NCBI RefSeq assembly: GCF_004919085.1
Contig: NZ_STGL01000003.1
Coordinates: 62,001-126,000, forward strand
Origin: Nocardioides sp. GY 10127
Lineage (GTDB): Bacteria; Actinomycetota; Actinomycetes; Propionibacteriales; Nocardioidaceae
DNA length: 64,000 nucleotides
Direction of reading: 5' to 3'
Each line of letters opens with the position of its first letter. The stretch's first letter is position 1. Below are positions 17,670 to 28,564 of the stretch, piece after piece. The position numbers and the translations under genes were made by a program. The notes under the pieces were generated by a model, which did no database searches, was not told where the DNA came from, and saw only the letters and a program-made list of their open reading frames with translations.

Positions 17670-19796
17670 TCAGGCGCGGCGGAAGGCCACGCAGACCGAC
17701 GGCCGCGGGAAGTCGTCGGTGTGCGGCCAGGTGGAGGCCTGGGACTCGAAGGTGGACCCGTCGACCTCGCCGGGGTGCTGGACAGCGAAGAACAGCGAGC
17801 GGTCGTCGTCGGCGACCAGGGGCCCGCAGGCCTCCGAGCCGTAGGGCATGGTGACGAACTGCTTCACGTGGCCGCGCTCGTCCCCGGCGACGGGCACGCG
17901 GAAGATGCCGTCGTTGGAGCCCAGCGCGTTGCCGTCGGTGGCGATCCACAGGTTGCCGACGGAGTCGAACGCGACGTTGTCGGGGCAGCTGATCGGGCTG
18001 ACCAGGGACTTGTCGTACCCGGCGAACCAGGTCTCCTCGGCCTCGGGGTCGCCGCAGATGAGCATGAGGTCCCACGTGAACGTGGTGGCCGCGTGGTCGC
18101 CCCGACCCCTGCCGTCCGGGGTGATCTCGAGGACGTAGCCGTTGCGGTTGCCCGCGGCCTCGGTCAGCGGCTCACCGAGCGCGGAGCGCACCATCGAGGT
18201 GGTCAGCGGGTTCGCCTCGTCGGCGGCGAAGGTCGTCCCCCGCTTGGAGTTGTTGGTCAGGGCCGCGTAGATCCTGCCGTTGACCGGGTTGGGCTCGACG
18301 TCCTCCGGGCGGTCCATCGCGGTGGCACCCACCGTGTCCGCGGCCAGGCGGGTGAAGACCAGGACCTCCTCGACCGACATGCCGTCGACGTACGACTCGG
18401 TGTCCGAGGTCAGCGGGAGCCACACGCCGGTGCCGTCGTGGAGCCCGTCCTCGCTGCCGTCGCCGGTGAGGACCGCGACGTAGAGCGTGCCGGCCGAGAG
18501 CAGGGTCTTGTTGTGGCGACGGGCACGCCGCCCCTCCCCGGGCACGAACGTGTCCCGCGAGACGAACTTGTACAGGTAGTCGCCGCGCTCGTCGTCGCCC
18601 ATGTAGACGACGGCGTGCCCGTCCTTGGAGAGCGAGACGTTGGCGCCCTCGTGCTTGAGGCGGCCGAGCATCGTGTGCTTGACCGGCCGCGAGCCCGGCA
18701 TGAACGGGTCCAGCTCGACGACCCACCCGAAGCGGTGGGGCTCATGCGGGTGCAGGGTGACGTCGAAGCGCTCGTCGACCGCCGACCAGCCGTTGCTCCC
18801 GCTGCCGGTGATGCCGTAGCGGGCGTTCTGCTCGGCGTACTCGGCGGGCAGGTCCCCGCTGGCGTCGAAGTAGTTGTTGAAGTTCTCCTCGCCCGAGAGC
18901 ACCGTGCCCCAGGGCGTGGTGCCGCCCGCGCAGTTGGCGATGGTGCCCAGGACCCGGGTGCCGGTGGGGTCGGCTGCCGTGCGGAGCAGCTCGGACCCGG
19001 CGGCCGCGCCGTCGAACCGGAACTCGGTGGCGATGTGGACCCGGCGGTTGTACTGCGCCCTGCCGAGCTGCTCCACCCGGAGCCACGACCCGGGGACCAG
19101 GCCCTGTCGGATCTCCACGACGGACATGCCGTGGTAGCTCATGTTCAGCGCGAGGACCTCCTCGGCGGTGTAGGCACCGGTGGGGTACATCAGCTCCTCG
19201 TCGGTGTACTCGTGGTTCGTCACGAGCAGGGCGCGCTTCTTCCGCCCCGGGATCGGGAGGACGCCGACGTAGTCGTTGTTGTAGCCGAACTGCTGCCGGG
19301 CGGCCTCGACGGTCTGGTGGTGGACGTCGAAGGCGGGGGCGCCCGCCTCGACCTTGTCGCCCCAGCTGATGAGGACGTCGTGGTCGAAGCCGTCGGCCGT
19401 CGTCACGGCGTCCCGGCGGTTGGGGGCCACCGAGCGGAAGCCGGTCGTGGCGAGCGTGGTCCCGGGGCGACCCACGGCACCAGCGCCGCCCGCCGCACCG
19501 GCTCCGACCGCCGGGGCGGCGGCCGCGGCGCCACCGGTGGCGGCCGAGGCGAGGCCACCGAGCACCAGCGCCCCGGCACCGCCGGCCCGGAGCAACGAGC
19601 GACGCTTCACCACCTTCGTGAGCTCGGCCGCGATGTGCGGGTTCCCGGAGACGTTGGCGAGCGGGGCGTCGCACGCGTTGCCGCACTTGTACTTGCAGGT
19701 CATGAGGTCGCGCGAGCCGTGGCGCTTGCCGCCGACGGGGGTGAGCGACAGCAGGGTGCGACCCGCGGTGGCCGGGCGCTGGGGAGTGGTGGTCAT
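17670..19796 (-). CDS. phoX: PhoX-family (DUF839) secreted phosphatase
   Basis: 708-aa Tat-exported protein of the PhoX alkaline phosphatase family, monomeric enzymes using iron and calcium to release phosphate from organic esters. Tat motif KRRSLLRAGGAGALVLGG at residues near 65-85, preceded by a cytoplasmic stretch (SRDLMTCKYKCGNACDAPLANVSGNPH) typical of actinobacterial members. Conserved segments include LVTNHEYTDEELMYP, ATEFRFDG, NCAGGTTPWGTVLSGEENFNNYF, YMGDDERGDYLYKFVS and DNVAFDSVGNLWIATDG. ATG at 19794-19796 chosen over a longer frame because GGAGG lies upstream. A PHO-box-like element is found in the promoter region. Confidence 0.9.
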   Translation of the reverse strand: MTTTPQRPATAGRTLLSLTPVGGKRHGSRDLMTCKYKCGNACDAPLANVSGNPHIAAELTKVVKRRSLLRAGGAGALVLGGLASAATGGAAAAAPAVGAGAAGGAGAVGRPGTTLATTGFRSVAPNRRDAVTTADGFDHDVLISWGDKVEAGAPAFDVHHQTVEAARQQFGYNNDYVGVLPIPGRKKRALLVTNHEYTDEELMYPTGAYTAEEVLALNMSYHGMSVVEIRQGLVPGSWLRVEQLGRAQYNRRVHIATEFRFDGAAAGSELLRTAADPTGTRVLGTIANCAGGTTPWGTVLSGEENFNNYFDASGDLPAEYAEQNARYGITGSGSNGWSAVDERFDVTLHPHEPHRFGWVVELDPFMPGSRPVKHTMLGRLKHEGANVSLSKDGHAVVYMGDDERGDYLYKFVSRDTFVPGEGRRARRHNKTLLSAGTLYVAVLTGDGSEDGLHDGTGVWLPLTSDTESYVDGMSVEEVLVFTRLAADTVGATAMDRPEDVEPNPVNGRIYAALTNNSKRGTTFAADEANPLTTSMVRSALGEPLTEAAGNRNGYVLEITPDGRGRGDHAATTFTWDLMLICGDPEAEETWFAGYDKSLVSPISCPDNVAFDSVGNLWIATDGNALGSNDGIFRVPVAGDERGHVKQFVTMPYGSEACGPLVADDDRSLFFAVQHPGEVDGSTFESQASTWPHTDDFPRPSVCVAFRRA

Positions 19797-19926
19797 GGGG
19801 AGGGTTCCTCCGTGAAGGCCTGGACGCTCGGGGCGGACGCGGGGCGCCGCCGCCGGCACTGGTCGCGAGGAACCTAGGAAGACGACGTGATGCTGTGCCC
19901 GACCTGTGCATGGAGACAGGGCGGCG

Positions 19927-19948
19927 GGGAGGTGAACGTTCGGCGGAC
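19927..19948 (-). promoter_or_regulatory. PHO-box-like direct repeat upstream of phoX
   Basis: On the minus strand two adjacent 11-nt units GTCCGCCGAAC and GTTCACCTCCC. The second has the full GTTCACC core of the actinobacterial PhoP box, the first matches 5 of 7. It lies about 130-150 bp upstream of the phoX ATG, suggesting phosphate-starvation control by PhoR-PhoP. Confidence 0.5.
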
Positions 19949-19976
19949 CCGTACACGGTCGGGTCGGCTCCCCGCG

Positions 19977-20018
19977 TTCAGGCGGGTTCAGGCTGATTCA
20001 GGCTGGGCTCAGGCGGGC

Positions 20019-20026
<8 letters not shown>
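19977..20026. repeat. 10-bp degenerate tandem repeat spanning an MFS stop codon
   Basis: Five units of TTCAGGC(G/T)G(G/A)-like or GCTCAGGCGG sequence. The stop codon of the MFS gene (20019-20021) is inside the array, and each unit offers a TGA on the minus strand. Confidence 0.8.
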
Positions 20027-21263
<1,237 letters not shown>

Positions 21264-21340
21264 GTCCCCTTCCTACCGCGCGCGGGCTCCTTCGGGCGAG
21301 GCGCCCGCGCCGCTCGGCCGGGGGTCGGGCCCGGCGGGGC

Positions 21341-23080
21341 TCAGGCCGCCTCGCCCATCTCCGCGAGCATCCCGATCCGGTCGATCGTCTGCGCGAGCAT
21401 CTCCTCCAGGGAGCGGACCACCTCGTGCTGCTCGGCCGCGACGCCCCGCATCTCGGCGCTCGCGAGGTCCAGGTCGCCGATGCGACGCGTGACCTCCGCG
21501 ATCGCCGCGCCGACCTCACCCACGGCCGCGACCAGCTCGTCGATGGTGACGGTGATGCCCTGGGCGTTGTCCGCGGTCGTCGCGGCCAGCGACTTCACCT
21601 CGTTGGCGACGACGGCGAACCCCTTCCCGGCCTCCCCCGCCCGCGCGGCCTCGATCGACGCGTTGAGGCTCAGCAGCTTGGTCTGCTCGGCCACGCCGTT
21701 GATGAGCGCCGCGAGGCCCGCGACCCCGCGCAGCTGCTCGCCGAGGCTGGTGGCGTGCTCGTCCGCGGCGCGCGCCTCCTCGAGGACGGCACGGGTGACG
21801 GCGTCCGCGGAGGCGGCCCGGTCCGCGATCGAGTCGGCCGCGGCGCGCACCCCCTGCACCCGGCCGCCGAGCTCCTTCAGCTCGAGGCCGACCCCCTCGG
21901 CGGTCGCCTCCACCATCAATCGGGTGGCCAGTGCCGACTCCTCCCGCATCGCCGTGTCGCGGGCGAACGCCGAGGCAGACTCCTCCTCGCGCAGCCGCAC
22001 GGCCGCCGCGAGCTCGTCACGCTGGTGGGCCAACAGCTTCCGGGTGTCGTCGAGGCGCGCGCCCACCTCGCCCAGCTCGTCGCGCCCACGGGGCAGCGGC
22101 CGCGGCGCGAGGTCGCCCTCGGCGATGGCGGCCATCGCGGCGACGGCCAGCGCGGTGTCCCGCTGCGTGCGACGGCCGGCTCCCAGACCGACCCAGGCGG
22201 CGACGCCCAACGCCGTCAGCGCGCCGCCGAGCACGGCGTTCCGCTCGAGCACGACCCCGGCGATGCGGGCGCGCAGCAGGCCGCGCAGCGCGTCCGCGGC
22301 GTCGGGCACGGCGGCCGCCGTCAGCCGGCTGACCAGGCCCGCGTTGACGGTGGTGTCCAGCGTGCTCAGGCCGCTGGCGTAGCCGTGGGCCGTGTCGGCG
22401 GCCGCCACGAGCCGGTTCAGGGCCTGCTCCAGGTCCGGGTCCTGCTCGAGGGCCGTGGCCACGTCGCGCTTCACCGCGTCCGCGTATCCGGACACCTGCC
22501 CGGCCCGCACGATCGCGGACTGCTCGCGCGTGATGTCCGGACGGATGCCCGTGGGCAGGGTGAGCCCGGCGCTCATGACGGCGGGGACCTGCACGACCAG
22601 GGCGTCCATGACGTAGAAGGAGTCGAGGTCCGGGTCCAGGATGAGGTTCGATCGGTCACCCGCCGCCGCGATGAGGGTGCGCAGCGCGGCGACGGCGGCG
22701 TCCCGGTCCCCCACGGCCGCCTGCACGTCCGCGAGCTCGGGCCCGAGCCCGAGGACCGGGTGCGCACTGACGGCCGCCTCGAGGTCCGTCAGGTCGGGGT
22801 CGAGGCCCTGGACGACCTCGGCGAGCGCCAGGTCCGCGGTCTCCACGACGTCGACGCCGTCGAGCTCCGTCCCGGCGAACGCGATGGTCGCCTGCTGGGT
22901 CCGGACGAAGCCCGCCGTCGAGATGACCGCGGGCACGAGCAGCAGGAGGGCGACGAGCGCCAGCCGCCAGCTCGAGGAGAGCCTCCCGGAGAGCGCCTCG
23001 ACCGGCCTGAGAAGCACGTCGGTCGGCGCGGCGCGGCGCGGGCGCGGGTCCGCGAGGGTGGGAGGGGTGGCCTGGGGCAT
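21341..23080 (-). CDS. methyl-accepting chemotaxis protein
   Basis: 579-aa chemoreceptor. TM1 at about residues 38-57 ([20 protein letters not shown]), a helical extracellular sensor of about 200 residues containing [23 protein letters not shown]2 near 275-297, a short HAMP-like segment, then the coiled-coil signalling domain with tip [40 protein letters not shown] at 23078-23080 with AGGAG upstream. Transcribed divergently from a second chemoreceptor. No cheA/cheW is in the window. Ligand unknown. Confidence 0.9.
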   Translation of the reverse strand: MPQATPPTLADPRPRRAAPTDVLLRPVEALSGRLSSSWRLALVALLLLVPAVISTAGFVRTQQATIAFAGTELDGVDVVETADLALAEVVQGLDPDLTDLEAAVSAHPVLGLGPELADVQAAVGDRDAAVAALRTLIAAAGDRSNLILDPDLDSFYVMDALVVQVPAVMSAGLTLPTGIRPDITREQSAIVRAGQVSGYADAVKRDVATALEQDPDLEQALNRLVAAADTAHGYASGLSTLDTTVNAGLVSRLTAAAVPDAADALRGLLRARIAGVVLERNAVLGGALTALGVAAWVGLGAGRRTQRDTALAVAAMAAIAEGDLAPRPLPRGRDELGEVGARLDDTRKLLAHQRDELAAAVRLREEESASAFARDTAMREESALATRLMVEATAEGVGLELKELGGRVQGVRAAADSIADRAASADAVTRAVLEEARAADEHATSLGEQLRGVAGLAALINGVAEQTKLLSLNASIEAARAGEAGKGFAVVANEVKSLAATTADNAQGITVTIDELVAAVGEVGAAIAEVTRRIGDLDLASAEMRGVAAEQHEVVRSLEEMLAQTIDRIGMLAEMGEAA

Positions 23081-23412
23081 GGGGACGCTCCTGCGGGACG
23101 GATCGGGCGGACGGGACGAGTGGGACGGGGTCGCGCCACGTGCCGCACAGATCGGCGCCGCCCGGGACCACCTGACGGCTGCCCGACCGCCCGAGGCCCC
23201 CGCGGACAGATCTTCACGGCGCCCTCACGGGGGATCCGTCCCGACCGGCCGCTGTCCCTTTCCTGCCATCCGCCAGGGACCAAGGTCCCCCTTGTCCGGG
23301 AACGTCCTCAGGTGGCGCACGTCACGGACGACCGAACGGATGGACGTCGCCCGCCCCGACGTCCGTGCCGGCTCCCGGACGCGTGCGTGCGTCCTCGACC
23401 CTCGGAGACCCC
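23081..23412. other. divergent intergenic region between two chemoreceptors
   Basis: 332 bp without a gene. Contains two clean dyads: GGGACC-AA-GGTCCC (23276-23289) and GGACGTC-N9-GACGTCC (23342-23364, 49 bp before the rightward start). No obvious -10/-35 or flagellar-sigma promoter was identified. Confidence 0.5.
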
Positions 23413-25509
23413 ATGACCAGCACCCTGCCCGCCCCGACCGTCTCGTCAGGCTCCCCCCGGAGCGCACCGGTCGGCCCCGCCGCACCCACGGCCGCTCCCA
23501 CGGGCGCGCCGCGGGCGCCGCGCACCCGCAGGAGGGTCCCGGGCTTCTCGCGCCTCGGCGGCCTCGTCACCGGCACCCTCGTGCGCCGGATGGTGACCGT
23601 CGCCCTGGTGCCGACGTTCGCGCTCGCCCTGGTGCTGGGCCTGCAGTCGTTCCAGGCCCTCCAGGCGCGACAGCGCGCCGCCGATGCCGGGGTGTGGATC
23701 GACTACACCGTGGCCGCGGGCACCCTGCTGCACGGCCTCCAGCGCGAGCGGGGCGCCACGAGCGTCTTCCTCAGCAGCGGCGGCGCCACCTTCGGCACCG
23801 AGCTCGCCGGGTTCCGCGACGAGACCGACGCCGCCCTGGCCGCCTACCTCGTGGAGTCCACGGCCCTGGAGGGGCTCGACATCCCGCAGACCCTGCGCGA
23901 CGAGCTCGACGGGATCGACTCGTCCCTGGGCGAGCTGGACGCCACCCGTGCCGGGGTCGACGACCTCTCGACGGAGGTCACGGCCGCCGTGGCCTGGTAC
24001 ACCGCCGTGGACACCTCCGTGCTGGCGGTGATGGCGGAGTCCGCGTCGGCCACCGACGCGGTGGGCCTGGGACGCGAGGCCGCGGCCAACCTGTTCGTGG
24101 TCACCGCCAAGGAGCGCGTCGGGCTGCTCCGCGCCCAGCTCTCGAACGTCCTCACCAACCACGGGTTCGCGGACGGCCAGAAGGAGACGGTCTCCGCGCT
24201 GCTCAACACCCACGACGGCCTGCTCTTCGGAGCAGCCGAGGTCACCGACGGGGTGCTGCACGACCAGATCGTGGCCCTCTCGTCCAACGCCTCCGCCGTC
24301 CAGGTGCACCAGATCGCCTCCGCCGCCCTGTCCGCGGCGGGACCCGATGACCCGGCGCTGAAGGTGGACCCGCAGGACTGGTTCGCGGTCGCCACCGACT
24401 ACCTCGGGGTCATGCGCGGCCTGGAGACCAGCAGCGGCGAGCAGCTCTCGCAGGCCTCCTCGGCGCTGGTGGCCTCCGCGAACCGCAGCCTGACGATCTG
24501 GGCCGCCCTCATGGTCCTCGTCGTCGGGGCCATGACCGGCCTGCTCGTCCTGCTCGCCCGCGCCGTGCGACGCCCGCTCCGGGCGGGCATCGCGGCCGCG
24601 GAGCAGCTCGCCGTGGGTGACCTCACCGTCGAGCTGCCCGCGGACGGGACGGACGAGCTCGCCGAGCTCGGCCGGGCGGTCAACACGGCCCTCCTCAACG
24701 TCCGGATGACGATGGGCGACGTGCGCGACGCGGCGATCTCGGCCTCGGCGGGCGCCACCCAGCTCGCCGTCACCACCGCCGGCATCGCCACCGCGACCCG
24801 CTCCACCGCGGCGAGCGTGGACGCCGCGACGGTGGCCACCACCGACATGACCGAGCAGGTGGCCAGCGTGGCCACGGCGGCCGAGGAGCTCAACGCCTCC
24901 ATCAGCGAGATCGCCAGCTCGGCGGCCCGGGCCGCCGGGGTGGCGGACACCGCGGTCGGCCTCGCCTCCGCGACCTCGACGACCATGACCGCCCTCGGCC
25001 AGTCCTCCGCCGAGATCGGCGAGGTGGTCGGGATGATCACCTCCATCGCCGAGCAGACGAACCTGCTCGCCCTCAACGCCACCATCGAGGCCGCCCGCGC
25101 CGGCGAGGCCGGCAAGGGCTTCGCCGTCGTGGCGCAGGAGGTGAAGGCCCTCAGCCAGGAGACCGGCCGGGCCACCGCCGACATCGGCAGCCGGATCGAG
25201 CAGATCCAGGCCCAGACGGGCGAGGCCGTCGAGGCGATGCGGCGCATCACCAGCGTCATCGAGGAGATGAACGGGTACCAGGCGGCCATCGCGGGCGCGG
25301 CCGAGGAGCAGTCGGCCACGACCGCGCTGGTCTCCCAGTCCGTGGGCGAGGCGGCCCAGGGCGCCTCCACCGTCGGCGACTCGATCGGGTCGGTCAGCCA
25401 GGCGATGGCGGGCGCGGGCCAGGACGTCGAGGAGGCCCGTCAGGTCTCCGCGGACCTCGCCGAGATGGGGCGCCGCCTGGAGGCCGCCATCGGGATGTTC
25501 ACGATCTGA
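23413..25509 (+). CDS. methyl-accepting chemotaxis protein with NIT sensor domain
   Basis: 698-aa chemoreceptor. TM1 near residues 60-82; extracellular region of about 280 residues beginning [35 protein letters not shown], the pattern of NIT domains, which in characterised cases respond to nitrate or nitrite; TM2 near 362-386; HAMP; signalling domain with tip [44 protein letters not shown] at 23413 with GGAG upstream, preferred over the in-frame 23365 start. Convergent with the next gene, 4 bp apart. The ligand assignment is inference from the NIT family. Confidence 0.9.
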   Translation: MTSTLPAPTVSSGSPRSAPVGPAAPTAAPTGAPRAPRTRRRVPGFSRLGGLVTGTLVRRMVTVALVPTFALALVLGLQSFQALQARQRAADAGVWIDYTVAAGTLLHGLQRERGATSVFLSSGGATFGTELAGFRDETDAALAAYLVESTALEGLDIPQTLRDELDGIDSSLGELDATRAGVDDLSTEVTAAVAWYTAVDTSVLAVMAESASATDAVGLGREAAANLFVVTAKERVGLLRAQLSNVLTNHGFADGQKETVSALLNTHDGLLFGAAEVTDGVLHDQIVALSSNASAVQVHQIASAALSAAGPDDPALKVDPQDWFAVATDYLGVMRGLETSSGEQLSQASSALVASANRSLTIWAALMVLVVGAMTGLLVLLARAVRRPLRAGIAAAEQLAVGDLTVELPADGTDELAELGRAVNTALLNVRMTMGDVRDAAISASAGATQLAVTTAGIATATRSTAASVDAATVATTDMTEQVASVATAAEELNASISEIASSAARAAGVADTAVGLASATSTTMTALGQSSAEIGEVVGMITSIAEQTNLLALNATIEAARAGEAGKGFAVVAQEVKALSQETGRATADIGSRIEQIQAQTGEAVEAMRRITSVIEEMNGYQAAIAGAAEEQSATTALVSQSVGEAAQGASTVGDSIGSVSQAMAGAGQDVEEARQVSADLAEMGRRLEAAIGMFTI

Positions 25510-25513
25510 GGCG

Positions 25514-25903
25514 TCAGGCCCCGTCGGGGTCCTCGGGACCCCCGGGCCCCGCGGCGTCGTCCGCCTCGTCCGTGGGTGGCTGCTCGGGCAGCTGGTCACG
25601 CAGCATCCCGAGCGCCCGCAGGGTCCGGTCGCGCTCGTCGTCCGGGGTCTCCGGGAGGTCGACGGCGGAGCGGGGCAGCCTTCCGCCCGCGTCCTCGCCC
25701 GCGTCCCCCACAGGGTTCTCGGCCGCCGGCACGGGGTCGTCCTGGGCGCCGAAGGCCCAGTCGAGCAGGTGGCTCTGGGTGGTCGTGCGCTCGGAGACGT
25801 CCGCCGGGTCCCGGCCGAGGTCGTAGTAGAGCGCCGCCGGGACGACCGTGTGGAGCTCGCGCAGTGTCTCGGGGCCGCCGGCGCCGAGGTCGGGGTCGAA
25901 CAT
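25514..25903 (-). CDS. acidic hypothetical protein
   Basis: 129-aa protein rich in Asp, Glu and Pro with no recognised domain. N-terminal MFDPDLGAGGPETLRELHTVVPAALYYDLGRDPADV has a helical, possibly folded part; the C-terminal half is low-complexity (EQPPTDEADDAAGPGGPEDPDGA). A well-placed GGAGG before the ATG (25901-25903) argues that it is real. Convergent with the NIT chemoreceptor. Function unknown. Confidence 0.65.
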   Translation of the reverse strand: MFDPDLGAGGPETLRELHTVVPAALYYDLGRDPADVSERTTTQSHLLDWAFGAQDDPVPAAENPVGDAGEDAGGRLPRSAVDLPETPDDERDRTLRALGMLRDQLPEQPPTDEADDAAGPGGPEDPDGA

Positions 25904-26036
25904 GGCTCGCCTCCGTCGGAGGAGCGGGCGTGGGGCACGCCCGGCCGTGCCGGCGGAGCGCCGGCACCCGGGCCAACGAAGCCGGCCCCGGACGGGTCAC
26001 GGCCGCGGCACCGGTGGACTGGACCGTTGAAGCACG

Positions 26037-26070
26037 ACCGCCCGCCGCCCCCGGTGGGGCGACGGGCGGT
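26037..26070 (-). terminator. hairpin after the aldehyde dehydrogenase gene
   Basis: 15-bp stem with one G-U pair (26037-26051 with 26056-26070) and a 4-nt loop, about 19 nt after the stop. Confidence 0.65.
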
Positions 26071-26088
26071 GCCGGATCCGGCTGCGGG

Positions 26089-27435
26089 TCAGCGCACCGT
26101 GCGGATCATCTTCTTGTTCACGAACTCCTCGATGCCGTACCGGCCGAGCTCCCGGCCGAAGCCGGAGCGCTTGATGCCGCCGAACGGCAGCTCCACCCCG
26201 TCCAGCATGACGCCGTTGACGAAGACCATGCCGGCCTCGATGCCGTCGGCGACCCGGGCGGCCTGCTCGGGGTCGGTGGTGAAGAGGTAGGAGCCGAGGC
26301 CGAACGGAGTGTCGTTGGCGATGGCCAGGGCCTGCGACTCGGTCTCCGCCTTGAAGACCATCGCCACCGGGCCGAACAGCTCCTGGTAGTACACGTCGTT
26401 CTCGGTGGTGACGCCGGTGAGCACGCCCGTGGGGAAGAAGGCGCCGTCGCGCTCCCCCGCGCTCTCCAGGTGCGCGCCCTGGGCCACGGCCTCGTCGACC
26501 TGCTGCTGGAGCCGGTCCGCGGCCGCCACCGACGACAGCGGGGTGATGCCCTCGGCGCCGGCCTTCACCGCGGCGGTGAACTTCTCCACGAACGCGTCGT
26601 AGAGGTCGGCCGCCACGACGAAGCGCTTCGCGGCGTTGCAGGCCTGGCCGGTGTTGTCGAGGCGGGCGGCCACAGCGGCCTCGACGGTGGCGTCGAGGTC
26701 GTCGGTCGAGAGCAGGATGAAGGGGTCGGAGCCGCCGAGCTCGAGCACGCACTTCTTCAGGTTGCGGCCGGCGATCTCGGCGACGGCCGCGCCGGCGCGC
26801 TCCGAGCCGGTGAGCGACACGCCGTGGATGCGCGGGTCGGCGATGGCCGTGGCCATCTGCTCGTTGGTCGCGTACACGTTGACGTAGGCGCCGGGCGGGA
26901 AGCCGGCGTCCAGGAAGATCTGCTGGATCGCCGCGGCCGACTCCGGGCACTGGGGGGCGTGCTTGAGGACGATCGTGTTGCCCAGGCACAGGTTCGGGCC
27001 GGCGAAGCGGGCCACCTGGTAGTAGGGGAAGTTCCACGGCATGATCCCGAGCAGCGTGCCGAAGCGCGAGCGGCGGATGAAGGCGGAGCCCTCGCCGTCC
27101 AGGAGCTCGATCGGCTCGTCGGCCAGGAAGGTCTCGGCGTTGTCCGCGTAGTAGGTGTAGATCGCGCCGGCGAACTCGGCCTCGCCGATCGAGTCCTCCA
27201 GGGACTTGCCCATCTCGCGGGCGATGATCCGCCCGAGCTCGTCCTTGCGCTCCTCGTGCAGCTCACCGACACGGCGCACGAGCGCGGCACGCTCGGCGAC
27301 CGTGGTGCTGCGGGACCACGTGTTGCCGGCGGCGGTGGCCGCGGCGATGGCGGCCTCGACGTCGGCGTCGGTGGCGGTGGGGTACTCCTCGACGACCTCA
27401 CCGGTGGCGGGGTCGGTGACCGCGTACAGGCTCAC
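26089..27435 (-). CDS. NAD(P)-dependent succinate-semialdehyde-type dehydrogenase
   Basis: 448-aa aldehyde dehydrogenase close to GabD1-type SSADH. Substrate-binding and catalytic elements: PWNFPYYQVARFAGPNL, the glutamate in LELGGSDPFILL and the nucleophile Cys in NTGQACNAAKRFVV; C-terminal PFGGIKRSGFGRELGRYGIEEFVN is also typical. GTG 27433-27435 (protein begins SLYAVTDPATGEVVEEY after the initiator) fits the family N-terminus. A longer frame with an internal ATG at 27486 lacks a ribosome site. Probably converts succinate semialdehyde to succinate (GABA or 4-hydroxybutyrate catabolism), though other aldehydes are possible. Confidence 0.9.
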   Translation of the reverse strand: MSLYAVTDPATGEVVEEYPTATDADVEAAIAAATAAGNTWSRSTTVAERAALVRRVGELHEERKDELGRIIAREMGKSLEDSIGEAEFAGAIYTYYADNAETFLADEPIELLDGEGSAFIRRSRFGTLLGIMPWNFPYYQVARFAGPNLCLGNTIVLKHAPQCPESAAAIQQIFLDAGFPPGAYVNVYATNEQMATAIADPRIHGVSLTGSERAGAAVAEIAGRNLKKCVLELGGSDPFILLSTDDLDATVEAAVAARLDNTGQACNAAKRFVVAADLYDAFVEKFTAAVKAGAEGITPLSSVAAADRLQQQVDEAVAQGAHLESAGERDGAFFPTGVLTGVTTENDVYYQELFGPVAMVFKAETESQALAIANDTPFGLGSYLFTTDPEQAARVADGIEAGMVFVNGVMLDGVELPFGGIKRSGFGRELGRYGIEEFVNKKMIRTVR

Positions 27436-27598
27436 TTCTCGTCTCGCTTGTCTTCGTTGGGGAGCTGCTCGGTGCGGCTCGGACATCTGCTCGGCGTCGC
27501 TCGGCGCCGGGGTGCGCCGCCGGGGCGGCGCGGCTCTCGAAGCCTCCCACAGGGGTGGGGGCCGGGGGCGACCGTCCCCAGGGGTGACGGTGGGCACG

Positions 27599-28561
27599 TC
27601 ACCAGGACGCCGGCACCGCGCCGTCCGCCAGGAAGCCACCGACCACCTCGTAGAGCCGGCCCACCTCGTCGGGCACGAGCGTCTCGAAGAACGCGAAGGC
27701 GTGGATCATGCCGGGGGCGACGAGCAGGTGCGCCGACCCACCCGCCTCCCGCACCCGGCGGACGTACGTCTCGGCCTCGGAGCGCAGCGGGTCGTACTCG
27801 GCGGCGACCACCAGGGTGTCCGGCATGTCCGCGGAGAACGGCCCGGTCACCGGCGAGGCCGCCACCCGGTCCGCGCCCGACGGGAAGTAGTGGTCGAAGT
27901 ACCAGGCGACGCGCTCGGCGGTGAGGAAGTACCCGGTGCCGAGCTCCGCGACCGTGTCCCCGCTCATCGTGTAGTCGAGGCTCGGGTAGAGCAGCACCTG
28001 CCGGGCGATCGGCGAGGTCCGCTCCCCCGCCGCCGCCCGCATCGCCACCGAGGCGAGCTTGGCACCGCCACCCGAGTCGGCCATCGCGTGCACGGTGCCC
28101 GTCGTGGCGTCGTCGAGCAGCACCTCGTCCAGGTGGTCGAGGACGTGCTCGACGTCGAGCAGCCCGAGCGGGTAGGGCGCCTCGGGCGAGCGGCGGTAGT
28201 CCACGGACACCACCACCATGCCGGTGGCCGCCGCCGTGCGCCGGGCCGAGGAGTCGTAGACGTCGAGGTCGCCCGCCATGTGCCCGCCCCCGTGGACGAA
28301 GAGCACCACGTCGCTCGGCACCCCGGGCCGGGGCACGTAGACGCGGACGCCGACGCCCGGGCGTCCCTGCTCGCCGGGCACGCCCGGCACCTCGCTGTCC
28401 CGGACGACCGCGACGGGTGTAGGCGCGGCCGAGAAGGCGTTGAGACCGGCCAGGGCGGCGCGGGCCGACTCCGGGGTGGGCTCGACGCCCGCCGCGGCGG
28501 CCGCCGCGACCAGCGGCTCGAGCTCGTCCAGGTAGGTGCGGAACGCGGGGTGCAGGGTCAT
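27599..28561 (-). CDS. alpha/beta hydrolase of the HSL lipase family
   Basis: 320-aa esterase/lipase-like enzyme. Oxyanion-hole HGGG (FVHGGGHMAGD), nucleophile in ADSGGGAKL (a variant of GDSAGG), acid in EYDPLRSE, and His in GMIHAFAFF complete the triad. Begins 3 nt after the MFS stop, so the two are an operon. The MFS may import the hydrolase's substrate or export its product, but neither is known. Confidence 0.9.
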   Translation of the reverse strand: MTLHPAFRTYLDELEPLVAAAAAAGVEPTPESARAALAGLNAFSAAPTPVAVVRDSEVPGVPGEQGRPGVGVRVYVPRPGVPSDVVLFVHGGGHMAGDLDVYDSSARRTAAATGMVVVSVDYRRSPEAPYPLGLLDVEHVLDHLDEVLLDDATTGTVHAMADSGGGAKLASVAMRAAAGERTSPIARQVLLYPSLDYTMSGDTVAELGTGYFLTAERVAWYFDHYFPSGADRVAASPVTGPFSADMPDTLVVAAEYDPLRSEAETYVRRVREAGGSAHLLVAPGMIHAFAFFETLVPDEVGRLYEVVGGFLADGAVPASW

Positions 28562-28564
28562 GAC

